A stretch of 64,000 nt of DNA from Stenotrophomonas maltophilia (GCF_025642255.1 NZ_CP106759.1:337501-401500), one strand, 5' to 3'; shown: positions 10,155-19,508, counted from the stretch's first letter. Numbers and translations: made by a program. Notes: generated by a model from the letters alone, not told the origin.

Positions 10155-13100
10155 TCAGTCGCCCAGCGTCAGCAGCGAGGCGTTACCACCAGCGGCCGTG
10201 GTGTTCACCGTGACGGTCTTCTCGGTGGCAAAGCGCAGCAGATAATGTGGGCCACCGGCCTTCGGTCCGGTGCCGGACAGGCCCTGGCCGCCGAATGGCT
10301 GCACACCGACCACTGCACCGATCTGGTTGCGGTTGACATACACATTGCCGACCTGGATGCCGTTGGTGATGCGATCGACGGTCTCGTCGATGCGCGAGTG
10401 CACGCCCAGGGTCAGGCCGTAGCCGGTGGCATTGATCTGCTCGATCACCGCGTCCAGCTGCTCACCCTTCCAGCGGATGACGTGCAGGACCGGCCCGAAG
10501 ATCTCCTTCTGCAGCTGGCCCAGGTTCTTCAGTTCGTACGCGCGCGGTGCGAAGAAGGTGCCGTGGGCAGCCTCGGCGGACAGTTCAGCCGCAGCGATCA
10601 GGCGCGCTTCGCGGTCCATGCGTTCGGCATGGTCCTGCAGGATCTTCAGCGCATCGGCGTCGATCACCGGGCCGACGTCGGTGGACAGCAGGCCGGGGTC
10701 GCCGACCTTCAGTTCCTTCATGGCGCCGGCCAGCATGGTCATCACCTTGTCGGCGATGTCGTCCTGCACGAACAGCACGCGTGCGGCCGAGCAGCGCTGG
10801 CCGGCCGAGGTGAAGGCCGAGCCGATCGCATCCTTGACCAGCTGTTCCGGCAGCGCCGAGGAGTCGGCGATGAAGGCGTTCTGGCCACCCGTCTCGGCGA
10901 TCAGCACGCCGATGGCGGCATCACGCGCGGCCATCGCGCGGTTGATCGCACGTGCGGTGTCGGTGGAGCCGGTGAAGGCCACGCCCGCCACGCGCGGATC
11001 GGCGGTCAGCGCCGCGCCGACGGTGGCACCATCGCCCGGCAGGAACTGCACCACCTCGGCCGGCACGCCGGCGTCATGCAGCAGCTTCACGGCGTAGTAG
11101 CCGACCAGGTTGGTCTGCTCTGCCGGCTTGGCGATGACGCTGTTGCCGGCAGCCAGTGCGGCGGCCACCTGGCCCAGGAAGATCGCCAGCGGGAAGTTCC
11201 ACGGGCTGATGCAGACAAACACGCCACGGCCGTGCAGCTGCAGCTCGTTGGATTCGCCGGTGGGGCTCGGCAGCTTCTCGGCATGTCCGAACTGCTCGCG
11301 TGCCTGCTTGGCGTAGTAGCGCAGGAAGTCGACCGCTTCACGCACTTCGGCAATGCTGTCGGGCAGGCTCTTGCCGGCTTCCTTCACGCACAGCGCCATG
11401 AACTCGGGCATGCGTGCTTCGAGCTGGTCGGCGGCGTGCTCGAGAATGGCGGCGCGGCTTGCTGCCGGGGTGCGGTTCCAGGCCGGCTGCGCGGCCACGG
11501 CATTGGCCAGCGCCTTCTGCACGGTGGCGGTATCGGCGGGCAGCCACTGGCCGACCACTTCGCGGGTATCGGCGGGGTTGGTTACCGGTTGCGGCGCGCC
11601 TGCGGGGGTCGCACCCGGCACCAGCGGCGCGGCCTGCCACGGCTTCACTGCCGCGTTGAGCTGCCCGGCCAGGGCGCGCAGTTCGTTGTCGTTGGCGAGA
11701 TTGGCGCCCATGGAGTTCTTCCTGTCGTGGTTCTGGCTGCGCAGCAGGTCAACCGGCAGCGGGATCTTGGGATGCGGAATCGATTCGAACGAGGACACCA
11801 TCTCGACCGGATCGCGGATCAGATCGGAGATCGGCACGCGTTCGTCGGTGATGCGGTTGACGAAGCTGGAGTTGGCGCCGTTTTCCAGCAGGCGCCGCAC
11901 CAGGTACGGCAGCAGATCCTCATGCGATCCGACCGGCGCATAGACGCGGCAGGGAAGGCCGAGACGATCGGCCGGCACCACTTCGGCGTAGAGATCGTCG
12001 CCCATGCCGTGCAGCTTCTGGTGCTCGTACACGCCGCCGTTGGCAATGCTGCGCACGGCCGCGATGGTGTGCGCGTTGTGGGTGGCGAACATCGGGTAGA
12101 TCGCATCGGCATGTGTGAACAGACGCTTGGCACAGGCCAGGTAGGACACGTCGGTGTTCTGCTTGCGGGTGAACACCGGGTAGCCCGGGTAGCCCTCGAT
12201 CTGCGCGCGCTTGATCTCGGCATCCCAGTAGGCGCCCTTGACCAGGCGCACCTGCAGGCGGCGACCGGCACGGCGGGCCATGTCGGCCAAGTGGTCGATC
12301 GTGTACGGGGTGCGCTTCTGGTAGGCCTGCACCACGACGCCGAAGCCGTCCCAGCCGGCCAGCGAGGCGTCGCAGAACACCTGCTCGATGATGTCCAGCG
12401 AAAGCTCGAGGCGGTCGGACTCCTCGGCGTCGACGGTGCAGCCGATGCCGTAGCTCTTGGCCAGCTGCGCCAGTTCCAGCACGCCCGGCACCAGGTCCTT
12501 CAGCACGCGCTCGCGCTTGGCATGTTCGTAGCGAGGGTACAGCGCCGACAGCTTGATCGAGATGCCCGGTGCGTTGTTGACGTCGCCGTCGGGACGGCCA
12601 CCGCGTGCCTTGTGGTCACCGCCGATGGCGTGGATCGCACGACGGTAGTCTTCCAGATAGCGCAGCGCATCCTTCATGGTCAGGGCACCTTCGCCCAGCA
12701 TGTCGAAGGAATAGCGATAGCTGGCGTTGTCGCCCTTGTGCGAACGCGCGAGCGCCTCGCTGATGGTGCGGCCCATGACGAACTGATGGCCCATGATCTT
12801 CATCGCCTGGCGCACGGCCAGGCGGATCACCGGCTCACCCACGCGTCCGACCAGGCGCTTGAACGCGCTGGGTGCGTCGGCACGGGTGGCATCGTTCATC
12901 TGCACCAGCTTGCCGGTCAGCATCAGGCCCCAGGTGGAGGCATTGACCAGTACCGAGTCACTGCCGCCCAGGTGCTTTTCCCAGTCGGCGTCGGCCAGCT
13001 TGTCGCGGATCAGTTTGTCGGCGGTGTCCTGGTCCGGAATGCGCAGCAGCGCTTCGGCCACGCACATCAGCAGTACGCCTTCCTCGCTGCCCAGATCGTA

Positions 13101-13412
13101 CTGGCGCATGAAGGCTTCGATCGCGCCCTGGTCCTTGGCGCGCACGCGCACGCGGCCGACCAGATCGGCGGCCAGCGCCTGCACCCGGGCCTGTTCCTCG
13201 GCGGGCAGGCGGGCCTGCGCCAGCAGCTCACGGACGTGGCTGGCCTCGTCCTTCAGCCAGGCGTCGGTAATGGCCTGGCGGAACGGGTTGGGGGACGCCG
13301 GCAGTTCCGGCGACAGCAGCGCGCCATGACGCGGGGCGTCGTGGGCGGCAAGGGAGGAGGAGGGTGCGTTCATGCCGGTCCGGCCAATGGAAAACTTGGC
13401 GATTTTAATCAT
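10155..13412 (-). CDS. putA: bifunctional proline dehydrogenase / L-glutamate gamma-semialdehyde dehydrogenase
   Basis: A 1085-residue enzyme that oxidises proline to glutamate: FAD-dependent proline dehydrogenase (about residues 80-490, with the EESDRLELSLDIIEQ and RLVKGAYWD motifs), then NAD-dependent aldehyde dehydrogenase (about 570-1060, with AETGGQNAFI and the catalytic Cys in AGQRCSAARV). It lacks the N-terminal ribbon-helix-helix domain of E. coli PutA (about 1320 residues), so it is a short-type PutA that does not repress its own gene. The start ATG 13412 is preceded by CCGGAGGGCGCAAAA, a strong ribosome-binding site. ATG 13373 is a second in-frame choice with a weaker site. The gene is divergent from the cox cluster. 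Confidence 0.95.
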   Translation of the reverse strand: MIKIAKFSIGRTGMNAPSSSLAAHDAPRHGALLSPELPASPNPFRQAITDAWLKDEASHVRELLAQARLPAEEQARVQALAADLVGRVRVRAKDQGAIEAFMRQYDLGSEEGVLLMCVAEALLRIPDQDTADKLIRDKLADADWEKHLGGSDSVLVNASTWGLMLTGKLVQMNDATRADAPSAFKRLVGRVGEPVIRLAVRQAMKIMGHQFVMGRTISEALARSHKGDNASYRYSFDMLGEGALTMKDALRYLEDYRRAIHAIGGDHKARGGRPDGDVNNAPGISIKLSALYPRYEHAKRERVLKDLVPGVLELAQLAKSYGIGCTVDAEESDRLELSLDIIEQVFCDASLAGWDGFGVVVQAYQKRTPYTIDHLADMARRAGRRLQVRLVKGAYWDAEIKRAQIEGYPGYPVFTRKQNTDVSYLACAKRLFTHADAIYPMFATHNAHTIAAVRSIANGGVYEHQKLHGMGDDLYAEVVPADRLGLPCRVYAPVGSHEDLLPYLVRRLLENGANSSFVNRITDERVPISDLIRDPVEMVSSFESIPHPKIPLPVDLLRSQNHDRKNSMGANLANDNELRALAGQLNAAVKPWQAAPLVPGATPAGAPQPVTNPADTREVVGQWLPADTATVQKALANAVAAQPAWNRTPAASRAAILEHAADQLEARMPEFMALCVKEAGKSLPDSIAEVREAVDFLRYYAKQAREQFGHAEKLPSPTGESNELQLHGRGVFVCISPWNFPLAIFLGQVAAALAAGNSVIAKPAEQTNLVGYYAVKLLHDAGVPAEVVQFLPGDGATVGAALTADPRVAGVAFTGSTDTARAINRAMAARDAAIGVLIAETGGQNAFIADSSALPEQLVKDAIGSAFTSAGQRCSAARVLFVQDDIADKVMTMLAGAMKELKVGDPGLLSTDVGPVIDADALKILQDHAERMDREARLIAAAELSAEAAHGTFFAPRAYELKNLGQLQKEIFGPVLHVIRWKGEQLDAVIEQINATGYGLTLGVHSRIDETVDRITNGIQVGNVYVNRNQIGAVVGVQPFGGQGLSGTGPKAGGPHYLLRFATEKTVTVNTTAAGGNASLLTLGD

Positions 13413-13542
13413 TTTTGCGCCCTCCGGAAGTGCCCCGCGGCCGCCTTCGTGAATGCTGATAGCCCCTAACGGTGGTGGATTCAGCGTGTTCAGCAAGCGC
13501 GACACTATTTGTGCTGAATTCGTCATTTGCGGCGCCGGGCGA

Positions 13543-13559
13543 ATGCTGTATTGCAGCAT
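13543..13559. promoter_or_regulatory. palindrome in the putA/DUF2244-cox intergenic region
   Basis: ATGCTG-TATTG-CAGCAT is a perfect inverted repeat with 6-base arms. The word GAATGCTG occurs twice (13451-13458 and 13541-13548), and ATTCAGC/GCTGAAT arms occur at 13479 and 13513. These could be sites for a putA activator of the Lrp type. No regulator gene is adjacent; inference only. Confidence 0.3.
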
Positions 13560-13646
13560 GGCAAAAAGTGTGAATGCACCCTTGCTACCGGTGAGACGGC
13601 GGGGCTACCATCGAGACGTTTCCCGCGGCAGGAACGCGGTTGCGAC

Positions 13647-14123
13647 ATGATCGAGGTGCTTCCAGCTCCAGATGGGTCAGGTACGCAGCTGCGGCTGCGT
13701 CCCCCACGGGCGCTCGATGCCCGGCAGTTCGTCCTGTTGTTCACCGTGTTGTCGGGAGCGATGTGGCTGGTCTCCGCCCTGGGGTGGTTGGCCGGCAATG
13801 CATTCGCCCCCCTGTTCGCGCTGCTGTACAGCCTGTTGCTGGCAGCCGCGTTACGTGCCCTGTGGCGCAGCGGCGAACGGCAGGAGGAAATCCGGGTAGT
13901 GCCGGCGTATGTGGAGGTCATCCCCGTACCCGGTGGATTGCCGGTGTTCCGGGCTCACCCGCATTGGGTGCGCCTGCTCGCCGACGATGAGAGGGTCCGG
14001 CTTGCGTCCAGCGGCCGGCAGGTGGAGGTGGGGAGTTTCCTCGCGCCGGCCGAACGTCAGACGCTCGCAGAGACACTTGAAGGCTTGCTCGCCGCCAGCG
14101 ATGGCGGCAACCGACGACGCTAA
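13647..14123 (+). CDS. DUF2244 domain membrane protein at head of the cox cluster
   Basis: A 158-residue protein with two adjacent hydrophobic segments (about residues 27-65) and a C-terminal soluble domain (VVPAYVEVIPVPGG, WVRLLADDERVRLASSGRQVEVGSFL). This matches the DUF2244 family often found directly upstream of coxB in proteobacteria. It probably helps cytochrome oxidase assembly, but no activity is established. The start is ATG 13647, with AGGAACG upstream. The gap to coxB is only 11 bases, consistent with co-transcription. Confidence 0.85.
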   Translation: MIEVLPAPDGSGTQLRLRPPRALDARQFVLLFTVLSGAMWLVSALGWLAGNAFAPLFALLYSLLLAAALRALWRSGERQEEIRVVPAYVEVIPVPGGLPVFRAHPHWVRLLADDERVRLASSGRQVEVGSFLAPAERQTLAETLEGLLAASDGGNRRR

Positions 14124-14134
14124 GGGTCTAGGCA

Positions 14135-15082
14135 ATGAAGCAAAGCAGCAGGTGGGGCACGAAGTGCGTTGCAATGGCCGCCGCAGTGGTGGCCGGGGGA
14201 TGGGTTCCGGCGATGGCATGGGCCCAGGCGGCCGATCCCAAGCCGTGGCAGCTGAACATGGGCAAGGGGGTAACCCAGACCTCGCGCCTGGCCTGGGAGT
14301 CGAACAATCTCTCGCTGATCGTCTGCACGGTGATCGGCGTGATCGTGTTCGGGGCGATGGCCTACGCCATCTTCAAGTTCCGCAAATCCAAGGGGGCGGT
14401 CGCAGCCACCTTCAGCCACAACACCAAGGCCGAGATCATCTGGACGGTGATCCCGGTGATCATCCTGGTGGTGATGGCATGGCCGGCCACGGCCAACCTG
14501 ATCAAGATGTACGACACCCGCGATGCCGAGATGACGGTGAAGGTCACCGGCTACCAGTGGATGTGGAAGTACGAGTACCTGGGCGAGAACGTCACCTTCA
14601 CCAGCCGCCTGGACCGCGAGTCGGACCGCATGCGGCAGAGTGGCAAGGTGCCGACGCGCGAGAGCCATCCCCACTACCTGCTGGATGTCGACAACCGGCT
14701 GGTGCTGCCGGTCGATACCAAGGTCCGTTTCGTCATCACCTCCGACGACGTGATCCACGCCTGGTGGGTGCCGGCGCTGGGCTGGAAGCAGGATGCCATT
14801 CCCGGCTTCATCAACGAGGCCTGGACCAGCATCGAGCAGCCGGGCGTCTATCGCGGGCAGTGCGCTGAACTGTGCGGCAAGGACCACGGATTCATGCCGA
14901 TCGTGGTCGAGGCCGTATCCAAGGAGGAGTTCAGGCAGTGGCTGGCGCAGCGCAAGCCGGCACCGCCGGCCGCAGCCCCGGCCGAACCGGCTGCGCCTGC
15001 GGCGGAGACGCCTGCCGCGCCGGCCGAACCTGCCGCCGCCGAAGCGGGTGCCGCCCCTGCCACCGCGGCCAGCGGCGCGTGA
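14135..15082 (+). CDS. coxB: cytochrome c oxidase subunit II
   Basis: A 315-residue subunit of the aa3-type terminal oxidase. N-terminal signal (ending AMAWA), two transmembrane helices (about residues 60-80 and 105-125), and a periplasmic cupredoxin domain. The CuA site is intact: CAELCGKDHGFM near 243-255 with Cys, Cys, His and Met, plus the upstream His in DDVIHAWWVP. The aromatic patch for electron entry (GYQWMWKYEYLG) is present. The last 50 or so residues are an Ala/Pro/Glu-rich low-complexity tail. It has no fused cytochrome c domain. Confidence 0.97.
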   Translation: MKQSSRWGTKCVAMAAAVVAGGWVPAMAWAQAADPKPWQLNMGKGVTQTSRLAWESNNLSLIVCTVIGVIVFGAMAYAIFKFRKSKGAVAATFSHNTKAEIIWTVIPVIILVVMAWPATANLIKMYDTRDAEMTVKVTGYQWMWKYEYLGENVTFTSRLDRESDRMRQSGKVPTRESHPHYLLDVDNRLVLPVDTKVRFVITSDDVIHAWWVPALGWKQDAIPGFINEAWTSIEQPGVYRGQCAELCGKDHGFMPIVVEAVSKEEFRQWLAQRKPAPPAAAPAEPAAPAAETPAAPAEPAAAEAGAAPATAASGA

Positions 15083-15141
15083 TGTAAATCCCGCGGCCGC
15101 CTGCGGCCGTGGCGACAACCGATTCTGAGAGGTGTTTTGCA

Positions 15142-16749
15142 ATGGCGCACTCGGCAGTTGGGCACGACGATCACCACCACCACCCGGGTTTCTTCGAGCG
15201 TTGGTTCTTCTCGACCAACCACAAGGACATCGGCACCCTGTATCTGCTTTTCAGCTTCATCATGTTCATCATCGGCGCGGCGATGAGCGTGATCATCCGC
15301 GCCGAGCTGATGCAGCCGGGCCTGCAGTTCGTCAGGCCGGAAACCTTCAACCAGCTCACCACCGTGCACGCACTGGTGATGATCTTCGGCGGAGTGATGC
15401 CGGCCTTCGTCGGCCTGGCCAACTGGATGGTGCCGTTGCAGATCGGTGCGCCGGACATGGCCCTGCCACGCATGAACAACTGGTCGTTCTGGCTGCTGCC
15501 GGTGGCCTTCAGCCTGCTGCTGCTCACCTTCCTGCTGCCCGGAGGTGCGCCGGCCGGTGGCTGGACGTTGTATCCGCCGCTGTCGCTGCAGGGCGGCTAC
15601 AACGTGGCCTTCACTGTGTTCGCCATCCACGTGGCCGGCATCAGTTCGATCATGGGCGCGATCAACATCATCGCCACCGTGCTCAACATGCGCGCGCCGG
15701 GCATCGACCTGCTGAAGATGCCGATCTTCTGCTGGGCCTGGCTGATCACCGCCTTCCTGCTGATCGCGGTGATGCCGGTGCTGGCCGGTGCGGTGACCAT
15801 GCTGTTGACCGACAAGTTCTTCGGCACCAGCTTCTTCAACGCCGCCGGTGGCGGTGACCCGGTGATGTTCCAGCACATCTTCTGGTTCTTCGGCCACCCC
15901 GAGGTGTACATCATGATCCTGCCCGCCTTCGGCGTGGTCAGCGAGATCATTCCCACCTTCAGCCGCAAGCCCCTGTTCGGCTACCAGGCGATGGTGTACG
16001 CCACGGCTGCGATCGCCTTCCTGTCGTTCATCGTCTGGGCCCACCACATGTTCACCGTGGGCATGCCGCTGGGCGGCGAGATCTACTTCATGTTCGCCAC
16101 CATGCTGATCTCGATCCCGACCGGCGTGAAGGTCTTCAACTGGGTCAGCACGATGTGGCGTGGCTCGCTGACGTTCGAGGCGCCGATGCTGTGGTCGGTG
16201 GCCTTCGTCATCCTGTTCACCATTGGCGGCTTCTCCGGTCTGATGCTGGCCATCGTCGCCGCCGACTTCCAGTACCACGACACCTACTTCGTCGTTGCCC
16301 ACTTCCACTACGTGCTGGTGACCGGTGCGGTGTTCGCGCTGATTGCCGCGGTGTACTACTGGTGGCCGAAGTGGACCGGTCGCATGTACAGCGAGAAGTG
16401 GGCCAAGGTGCACTTCTGGTGGTCGATCGTGTTCGTCAACCTGCTGTTCTTCCCGCAGCACTTCCTCGGCCTGGCCGGGATGCCGCGCCGTATTCCCGAT
16501 TACAGCGTGGCGTTCGCCGACTGGAACCTGATCAGCTCGATCGGCGCATTCGGTATGTTCGTCACGCCCTTCATGATGGCGGCGATCCTGCTGTCCTCGC
16601 TGCGCAATGGCGAGAAGGCGGCCGATCGGTCCTGGGAAGGTGCGCGTGGCCTGGAGTGGACGCTGCCGTCGCCGGCACCGGCCCATACCTTCACCACCCC
16701 GCCGATCCTGCGCCCGGGCGATCTGGCGCATGACGACATCACGCATTGA
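15142..16749 (+). CDS. coxA: cytochrome c oxidase subunit I
   Basis: A 535-residue catalytic subunit with 12 transmembrane helices, reducing oxygen at the haem a3-CuB centre. The haem and copper ligands are in place: TVHALVMIFGG (haem a His), WFFGHPEVYIMILPAFG (CuB His and cross-linked Tyr), WAHHMFTVG (CuB His pair), and VVAHFHYVLVTG (haem a3/haem a His). The N-terminus is His-rich (GHDDHHHHPG). The start is ATG 15142 with GAGAGG upstream. Confidence 0.98.
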   Translation: MAHSAVGHDDHHHHPGFFERWFFSTNHKDIGTLYLLFSFIMFIIGAAMSVIIRAELMQPGLQFVRPETFNQLTTVHALVMIFGGVMPAFVGLANWMVPLQIGAPDMALPRMNNWSFWLLPVAFSLLLLTFLLPGGAPAGGWTLYPPLSLQGGYNVAFTVFAIHVAGISSIMGAINIIATVLNMRAPGIDLLKMPIFCWAWLITAFLLIAVMPVLAGAVTMLLTDKFFGTSFFNAAGGGDPVMFQHIFWFFGHPEVYIMILPAFGVVSEIIPTFSRKPLFGYQAMVYATAAIAFLSFIVWAHHMFTVGMPLGGEIYFMFATMLISIPTGVKVFNWVSTMWRGSLTFEAPMLWSVAFVILFTIGGFSGLMLAIVAADFQYHDTYFVVAHFHYVLVTGAVFALIAAVYYWWPKWTGRMYSEKWAKVHFWWSIVFVNLLFFPQHFLGLAGMPRRIPDYSVAFADWNLISSIGAFGMFVTPFMMAAILLSSLRNGEKAADRSWEGARGLEWTLPSPAPAHTFTTPPILRPGDLAHDDITH

Positions 16750-16757
16750 GGTGGGGC

Positions 16758-16964
16758 ATGCATAACGAGAGCCCGCTCCAGACCTGTAGAGCCGAGCCCG
16801 GCTCGGCTGTCGAAGAGCAGCCGGGCAGGGCCCGGCTGTACGGCGGCGAGACTCAGGGCATCGAACAGCAGCGCCGGCGTGCCCGGCGCACGGCGGTCGT
16901 GGTGGGCGCCATCGCCGTACTGGTCTATGCCACCTTCATTCTCAGCGGGGTGATCGGACGATGA
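16758..16964 (+). CDS. small single-span membrane protein carrying an in-frame SMAG insertion
   Basis: A 68-residue protein between coxA and cox11. The C-terminal half (about residues 36-68) has a basic stretch and one transmembrane helix ([23 protein letters not shown]). This is the layout of the short proteins that sit in this slot in other cox clusters, where they probably support assembly. Residues about 10-28 are encoded by an inverted SMAG pair (16786-16841), so part of the soluble N-terminus derives from a repeat. The start is ATG 16758 after GAGGTGGGG. The stop overlaps the cox11 start (ATGA). Confidence 0.8.
   Translation: MHNESPLQTCRAEPGSAVEEQPGRARLYGGETQGIEQQRRRARRTAVVVGAIAVLVYATFILSGVIGR
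16786..16841. repeat. inverted SMAG pair inside a coding region
   Basis: GTAGAGCCGAGCCCGGCTCG opens the first copy and the facing copy ends CCCGGCTGTAC. It has the same architecture as the intergenic pair at 10033-10090. It is read through by the small gene at 16758-16964 without a stop codon. Confidence 0.75.
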
Positions 16965-17551
16965 GCCCGACACCGGCCAGCACACCGTCGCCCAGCGCCG
17001 GCCTGCCGCGCCTGATCGGCGTTGCCGTGGCCGTGTTCCTGCTGACCTTCTCGCTGGTGCCGCTGTATCGCATCGCGTGCGAGAAGGTGTTCGGCGTGCG
17101 CCTGGAGCGCGGCCCGGGCAGCGAGGCCAGCGTGGGGGCTGCCACCGCAAAGCGCACCGTGCGGGTGGAGTTCGATGGCGGGGTCAATTCGCGGCTGCCA
17201 TGGGCATTCCATCCCGAGCAGCTGACCATGGACGTGGTGCCCGGTGAGCTGAACGAGGCGCTGTACTACGCCCGCAATGACGGCCCACAGGCGATCGTCG
17301 GTAGTGCGGTGCCCTCGGTCGCGCCAGCACGTGCCTCCGGATTCTTCAGCAAGACCGAGTGCTTCTGCTTCACCGCGCAGACGCTGCAGGCCGGCGAGAA
17401 GCGCGACATGCCGGTGCGCTTCATCGTCGATCCGGATCTGCCGCCGGAAATCAAGACGATCACCCTGTCCTACACCTTCTACCGCAACGACGCGCTGTCC
17501 GATCGGCTGGCTCCGGCCGCCACTTCGGAAGGCGCGCACGCCGCTCCCTGA
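16961..17551 (+). CDS. ctaG: cytochrome c oxidase assembly protein Cox11/CtaG
   Basis: A 196-residue copper chaperone that helps form the CuB centre of subunit I. One N-terminal membrane anchor ([23 protein letters not shown]) is followed by a periplasmic immunoglobulin-like domain. The copper-binding motif CFCF ([11 protein letters not shown]) is present, as are the family motifs [13 protein letters not shown] and MPVRFIVDP. The start overlaps the stop of the upstream small gene by four bases, indicating translational coupling. Confidence 0.96.
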   Translation: MSPTPASTPSPSAGLPRLIGVAVAVFLLTFSLVPLYRIACEKVFGVRLERGPGSEASVGAATAKRTVRVEFDGGVNSRLPWAFHPEQLTMDVVPGELNEALYYARNDGPQAIVGSAVPSVAPARASGFFSKTECFCFTAQTLQAGEKRDMPVRFIVDPDLPPEIKTITLSYTFYRNDALSDRLAPAATSEGAHAAP

Positions 17552-17564
17552 CCCGGATAACGAC

Positions 17565-18440
17565 ATGGCCCAGACACCGACCGACGCCAACGTGTACTTC
17601 GTCCCGGCCCAGAGCAAATGGCCATTCGTGGGCTCCATCGCGATGATGGTGACCATGGTGGGCGTGGCCAGCTGGCTCAACGATGCCAGCTGGGGGCGCT
17701 GGACGTTCTACATCGGCATCGCGATGCTGGTGCTGACCCTGTTCTGGTGGTTCAGCGACGTGGTGCGCGAATCGCAGGCCGGCAACTACAACCGCCAGGT
17801 CGATGGTTCGTTCCGGATGGGGATGGTCTGGTTCATCTTCTCCGAGGTGATGTTCTTCGGCGCATTCTTCGGCGCACTGTTCTACACCCGCCACCTGGGC
17901 CTGTCCTGGCTCAGCGGCGAGGGCCGCGGGGTGATGACCAACGAGCTGCTGTGGCAGGGCTACTCCGCGGGATGGCCTACCAACGGCCCGGCGGCGATCG
18001 GCGGGGCCTTCCAGACCATTCCGGCCTGGGGCCTGCCGTTGATCAATACGCTGATCCTGCTGACTTCCGGCGTGACGCTCACCATCGCCCACCATGCGCT
18101 GAAGGCCGGGCACCGTCGCCAGTTGCTGGTCTGGCTGGGCCTGACCGTGGCGCTGGGCCTGGGCTTCCTTGCCCTGCAGGCGGAGGAGTACATCCACGCC
18201 TACAAGGAGCTGAACCTGACGCTCGGCTCGGGCATCTACGGGTCGACGTTCTTCATGCTGACCGGTTTCCACGGTGCGCATGTGCTGCTGGGCACGATCA
18301 TGCTGATCGTGATGTGGCTGCGCTCGGCAAAGGGGCACTTCACCCGCGACAACCATTTCGCGTTCGAAGCCGCTGCGTGGTACTGGCACTTCGTCGACGT
18401 GGTGTGGCTGATGCTGTTCCTGTTCGTCTACGTGCTGTAA
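17565..18440 (+). CDS. coxC: cytochrome c oxidase subunit III
   Basis: A 291-residue structural subunit with seven transmembrane helices. Family motifs are RMGMVWFIFSEVMFFGAFFGALFYTRH, TLGSGIYGSTFFMLTGFHGAHV and WYWHFVDVVWLMLFLFVYVL. The Glu in FSEVMFF and the conserved HxxH-type residues of helix III are kept. It starts 13 bases after the cox11 stop at ATG 17565. Confidence 0.97.
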   Translation: MAQTPTDANVYFVPAQSKWPFVGSIAMMVTMVGVASWLNDASWGRWTFYIGIAMLVLTLFWWFSDVVRESQAGNYNRQVDGSFRMGMVWFIFSEVMFFGAFFGALFYTRHLGLSWLSGEGRGVMTNELLWQGYSAGWPTNGPAAIGGAFQTIPAWGLPLINTLILLTSGVTLTIAHHALKAGHRRQLLVWLGLTVALGLGFLALQAEEYIHAYKELNLTLGSGIYGSTFFMLTGFHGAHVLLGTIMLIVMWLRSAKGHFTRDNHFAFEAAAWYWHFVDVVWLMLFLFVYVL

Positions 18441-18461
18441 GCGCCGGTGCCGGTGGCGTAC

Positions 18462-18680
18462 TCAGCCACCGATGCCGTGCGGTTTGATCCAGCCCATGTA
18501 GATGCTCACGATCACCAGTACGATCAACGCCACCGACACCGCGATGCGGCGCGTCAGTGCGTTGACCGTGCGCTTGGTCTGGCCCCGGTCGACCAGCAGG
18601 TAGTACAGCCCGGCGCCCAGGTTCCAGACGATGACGATCAGAAACGCGATCACCAGCAGGGTCTTCAGCGAATCACTCAT
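18462..18680 (-). CDS. DUF2909 twin transmembrane protein
   Basis: A 72-residue protein with two hydrophobic helices joined by a basic loop (DRGQTKRTVNALTRR). The start MSDSLKTLLVIAFLIVIVWN and the helix-loop-helix layout match the DUF2909 family, which lies between coxC and surf1 in Pseudomonas as well. It is encoded on the opposite strand to the rest of the cluster. Its role is unknown; its position suggests a link to oxidase biogenesis. Confidence 0.85.
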   Translation of the reverse strand: MSDSLKTLLVIAFLIVIVWNLGAGLYYLLVDRGQTKRTVNALTRRIAVSVALIVLVIVSIYMGWIKPHGIGG

Positions 18681-18737
18681 GCGCGGCTCGAGGGCAGGGT
18701 GGATGTGCCTATCTGACCGCGTTTGCGCGGACTTGTC

Positions 18738-19451
18738 ATGATGCGCCAGCACACGCGGGTGATCGGCTGGCTGCTGGCGCTGGTGGCGATCACGGGATTC
18801 ACCGCGCTGGGGCTGTGGCAGTTGCAGCGCATGCATGCAAAGCAGGCCATGCTGGATGCGCAGGGCCCCGCTGCGGCGCAGGCACTTCCGCTGGCGCAGG
18901 CACTGGCGGCGCCGGGCGCGCTGCATGGCGTGGCCGACCATGGCCGCTTCCTGCCGGGTGTGGTGCTGCTGGACAACCAGACCCGGCACGGCCGGGCCGG
19001 GGTGAAGATCTATCGCCCCTTCCGCAGCGACGGCGGCAGCGTGCTGCTGGTCGACCTCGGCTGGCGCGCGCTGCCCGCCGACCGCACGCTCCCCGACCTG
19101 CCGCCGCCGCCTTCGCCGGTGGCCGTGCGCGGGCTGCTGGCGCCGCCGCCGTCGGCAGGGTTGGCGCTGGGCCCGGCGTTCTCTGCAACCGGTGAGGCGC
19201 AGCGCTGGCTGGCCAGCCGGCTGCCTGCCGAGGGCCTGGCGACGGCGCTGGGGCTGCCTGCACTGCCGGAGCGCGTGCTGCGGCTTGATCCGGCGCTGCC
19301 CTTCGGTGATGAACGCGACCTCGATCTGCTGCCGAACACGCTGCCCCCGCAGCGCCACCTGGGCTACGCCGTGCAATGGTTCGGCCTGGCGCTGACCGTG
19401 CTGGTGGTCGCGCTGGTGCTGGAATGGCGCAGCAGGCGCGTTCCACGCTAG
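18738..19451 (+). CDS. SURF1 family oxidase assembly protein
   Basis: A 237-residue protein with an N-terminal helix (VIGWLLALVAITGFTALGLWQLQR) and a C-terminal helix (YAVQWFGLALTVLVVALVLEW) bracketing a periplasmic domain, the SURF1 fold. The motifs LGLWQLQR, LLDNQTR and VLLVDLGWRALP are diagnostic. SURF1 helps deliver haem a to subunit I. The start is one of two consecutive ATGs (18738 or 18741); the ribosome-binding site is weak. Confidence 0.92.
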   Translation: MMRQHTRVIGWLLALVAITGFTALGLWQLQRMHAKQAMLDAQGPAAAQALPLAQALAAPGALHGVADHGRFLPGVVLLDNQTRHGRAGVKIYRPFRSDGGSVLLVDLGWRALPADRTLPDLPPPPSPVAVRGLLAPPPSAGLALGPAFSATGEAQRWLASRLPAEGLATALGLPALPERVLRLDPALPFGDERDLDLLPNTLPPQRHLGYAVQWFGLALTVLVVALVLEWRSRRVPR

Positions 19452-19508
19452 CGCCGGCCCGACTTCGGGCGCCCGGCATCCCCTGTCCAACCATGAGAAA
19501 ATGCCCGC

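Noticed and set aside
10245..13469. Open frame of more than 1000 codons on the plus strand opposite putA
   Set aside because: It is a mirror of the putA codon pattern in GC-rich DNA. Its translation is His/Gln/Arg-rich without domains, while the minus strand encodes a complete PutA with active-site motifs.
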